The translations under genes and the position numbers were made by a program. A stretch of DNA of 64,000 bases from an uncultured Flavobacteriaceae bacterium (GTDB lineage Bacteria > Bacteroidota > Bacteroidia > Flavobacteriales > Flavobacteriaceae), in assembly GCA_947497145.1 (NCBI GenBank), contig CANMFQ010000001.1:363652-427651 (forward strand). The letters are read 5' to 3'. Within the stretch, counting starts at the first letter, position 1; each line of letters begins with the position of its first letter. Of this stretch, positions 62,293 through 64,000 are shown piece by piece. A model generated the notes under the pieces. That model searched no databases. It had not been told where the DNA came from and was given only the letters and a program-made list of their open reading frames with translations.

Positions 62293-62513
62293 GATGATTT
62301 GGTTTTAAATTCTGAGGCTAAAGTACTTTGGAAAGTGATATCAAAAATTCGATTGTTGTCAAAGTGTGCTTTTGTGATGTAAACTATTTAAAAGCTGTTG
62401 AATAGTGTTTTTTTTAATCGATGTTATATTCCTTTTGCCGATTGTTCTCTTTTTTTCTAGAAAATCACGAGCTATATAAATTTATCTATTTGAACTTTTT
62501 GCCCATAGAAAAA

Positions 62514-64000
62514 CTAGTTTCTTATAATTTTATATGTGTTAGTTTCATTTCCTACAACAAGTTTTAGCAGATATACTCCCTGAACTAAACTGCTTACATT
62601 AACAAGTATTTTATTGTTTTCTATATCATAGTATTTAGATGATGCCATGGTACCGCTAAGATTGAAAAGAGATACTTGAACTTCAGTCTCATATGTTTTA
62701 TTTAGAAGAATAGTTAGTTCGTTTCCTTGAATAGGGTTTGGGTATATGTATACTTCTGTTGGTAGTAAAATGGTTTCTTCGTGAGGTATTTCACAAGTAT
62801 TACTTGAACTCACTTTTAAAGCGTTTTTGAATTGCGTTAACGGTAGGCTTATTTCCTTTTCAGTATATATTTGAGTACTGTCATTTAATGTAATGATATA
62901 CGGTCCTGATCCTGTTAGTGCAAGGGTTAACGTTTTATTGTTTAAACTCACATTGGTTGTTGCAGTAAAATCTGCCACAGCTATGTCAAAACAGCCCGAA
63001 TAATTGTCCATGCCAGCAATAGTAAAACAGGCAGTATAGGTTCCTGTATCAAGGTCATCAAAGGTTACATCTGTGGTAAAGTCTTTAGCGATACTAAAAT
63101 GACCTCTTGAAAGTGTAACATGATAATTATTAGCATTTTTAACACTAATGCTAATGCTTCCTTTTTGCGTGTCACAAGATATATTAGAGATGAATTTGTA
63201 GTTTGAATGCGGTACTAATAGCTCACTTTCACAAACATCGCCAATACCATTATTATTTAAGTCTGTTTGATCGCTATTCGCTTGAAATAGGCAATTATCA
63301 TGAATGTCAAGTATGTTATCATTATCGTCATCAGTGTCACATGCGTTGCCTACACCATCATTATCTGTGTCTTGCTGGTTTGGGTTTGTTATGGTTGAAC
63401 AGTCTTCTAAATCATTTTGAATGCTGTCACTGTCTATGTCATTTGCTGAACTGTCACAAGCATCTCCAATACCATCTCCATCACTATCTTCTTGATTGGG
63501 GTTGGCTATAGTTGGGCAGTTATCATCTACATCTAAAATACCATCGTTATCATGATCTTTGTCACAAATATCGCCAATACCATCATCGTCTGCATCTAGT
63601 TGATTAGGGTTGTAAATAGTGGGACAATTGTCTAGTTCGTTTAAAATTCCGTCATGGTCGATATCATTATCATTTAGAACATCGCAAGCATCGCCAATAC
63701 CATCGTTATCAACATCTGCTTGATCAACGTTACTGATTAAAGAACAATTATCTTGAACATCTAATATACCATCATTATCGTCATCTTCGTCGCACGCATT
63801 GATCATAGAATCGCCATCAGTATTTAGTTGGTTTAGGTGGGTTTCAGATGTACAGTTGTCTAATATCCCGTCATTGGAATTTTTTTGAATTACAACATTA
63901 TCAATTAATACGCCTTCACGTGCTATAAACTCATCAGAGTGGAATACAAATCGGAAGGTGATATTGTTTGCTTGTGTTAAATCGGTTTCTCTAGTAGCGT
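62514..64000 (-). CDS. Thrombospondin type 3 repeat protein with T9SS type A sorting domain (C-terminal part)
   Basis: The frame is open to the right edge, so the N-terminus is missing; the visible part is about 494 residues. It starts with a beta-sandwich tail ([20 protein letters not shown]), then several calcium-binding TSP3 repeats with DxDxDGxxD motifs and paired Cys ([34 protein letters not shown]). A further Ig-like domain precedes the T9SS type A sorting domain ([18 protein letters not shown] to [21 protein letters not shown]). It is a type IX secreted surface protein. The missing N-terminal part would decide its role. Confidence 0.93.
   Translation of the reverse strand, partial: ATRETDLTQANNITFRFVFHSDEFIAREGVLIDNVVIQKNSNDGILDNCTSETHLNQLNTDGDSMINACDEDDDNDGILDVQDNCSLISNVDQADVDNDGIGDACDVLNDNDIDHDGILNELDNCPTIYNPNQLDADDDGIGDICDKDHDNDGILDVDDNCPTIANPNQEDSDGDGIGDACDSSANDIDSDSIQNDLEDCSTITNPNQQDTDNDGVGNACDTDDDNDNILDIHDNCLFQANSDQTDLNNNGIGDVCESELLVPHSNYKFISNISCDTQKGSISISVKNANNYHVTLSRGHFSIAKDFTTDVTFDDLDTGTYTACFTIAGMDNYSGCFDIAVADFTATTNVSLNNKTLTLALTGSGPYIITLNDSTQIYTEKEISLPLTQFKNALKVSSSNTCEIPHEETILLPTEVYIYPNPIQGNELTILLNKTYETEVQVSLFNLSGTMASSKYYDIENNKILVNVSSLVQGVYLLKLVVGNETNTYKIIRN

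Larger units (their letters stand above)
62055..62456 (-). repeat. 402-bp direct duplication, copy 2
   Basis: This is the second copy; see copy 1 at 61310-61711. The substitutions lie in the terminator-side flank (one), in the coding part (four, two of them silent) and in the leader (four). The T9SS protein gene ends 58 bases further on. Confidence 0.95.

Noticed and set aside
63203..63511. Plus-strand open frame rich in His, Cys and Tyr inside the T9SS gene
   Set aside because: It is the complement of the Asp-rich TSP3 repeats; the minus-strand frame is clearly the real gene.

Overview
The window is a low-GC chromosomal segment from a member of the Bacteroidota, most likely a marine Flavobacteriaceae (Maribacter/Zobellia/Cellulophaga-like). 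This rests on Bacteroidetes-type promoters (TTTG, a gap of 16-19 bases, TAnnTTTG), a type IX secretion C-terminal sorting domain, flavobacterial families (GYDIA GHMP kinase, class II HMG-CoA reductase, DUF547, lipoprotein LptC, ComEC without a C-terminal beta-lactamase domain) and many secreted lipoproteins. Species cannot be fixed from sequence reading alone. Almost everything looks like core chromosome. I see no phage, transposase, CRISPR or defence island.

Layout. 1-4.2 kb: a cut nitroreductase, an NAD(P)H-binding protein, a DUF1772 membrane protein and a tight operon of a MORN-repeat protein and two family 2 glycosyltransferases. 4.4-7.4 kb: a two-gene redox module (FAD oxidoreductase plus membrane polyferredoxin). 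7.6-13.7 kb: plus-strand envelope genes (DUF547 protein, outer membrane proteins, a GH113-like lipoprotein, a BamA/TamA-like barrel, a cell wall amidase). 13.8-17.6 kb: a minus-strand cluster of arsenosugar-associated genes (rhodanese, TIGR04282 and TIGR04283 proteins, purine nucleoside phosphorylase, DUF547) without ArsM or ArsS. 17.6-21.6 kb: a GH32 fructan hydrolase and a coupled ADP-ribosylglycohydrolase/methylthioribose-kinase-like pair. 21.9 kb: tRNA-Phe. 22.0-29.8 kb: coaX, a beta-barrel, a TPR protein, lptC, a small membrane protein, a CorC-type CBS protein and a PpiD-like foldase. 30-37 kb: a large cytochrome c/DUF6797 lipoprotein, a CHAP hydrolase, a PepSY protein, and the GHMP kinase and HMG-CoA reductase of the mevalonate route. 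37-43 kb: DPP IV and a POT peptide transporter, which together suit peptide scavenging, then comEC. 43-49 kb: an NlpC/P60 hydrolase flanked by hairpin repeats, the surE-membrane protein-lpxB operon, and a Prc protease. 49-57 kb: purH and the rod-shape/elongation operon mreB-mreC-mreD-mrdA-rodA. 57-64 kb: an endonuclease, msrB-msrA, an orphan secreted protein, tRNA-Arg, a gene-poor stretch with a 402-bp direct duplication carrying a 57-residue membrane peptide, and the C-terminal part of a thrombospondin-type-3/T9SS protein that runs off the right edge.

The most unusual signals are: (i) intrinsic-terminator-like hairpins built into protein-coding sequence, in the lptC signal peptide, across the start of the GH113 gene and in the comEC 3' end; (ii) the arsenosugar-type cluster, whose phosphorylase carries Asp where guanine/hypoxanthine enzymes carry Asn; (iii) the near-perfect 402-bp duplication with its own small gene, leader and terminator; (iv) two families of intergenic repeats, one of hairpins with pyrimidine tracts around 43-44 kb and one with a GACCAAGCACTA core at 33, 56.6 and 57.7 kb. 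All functional statements come from motif reading. No database search was run.
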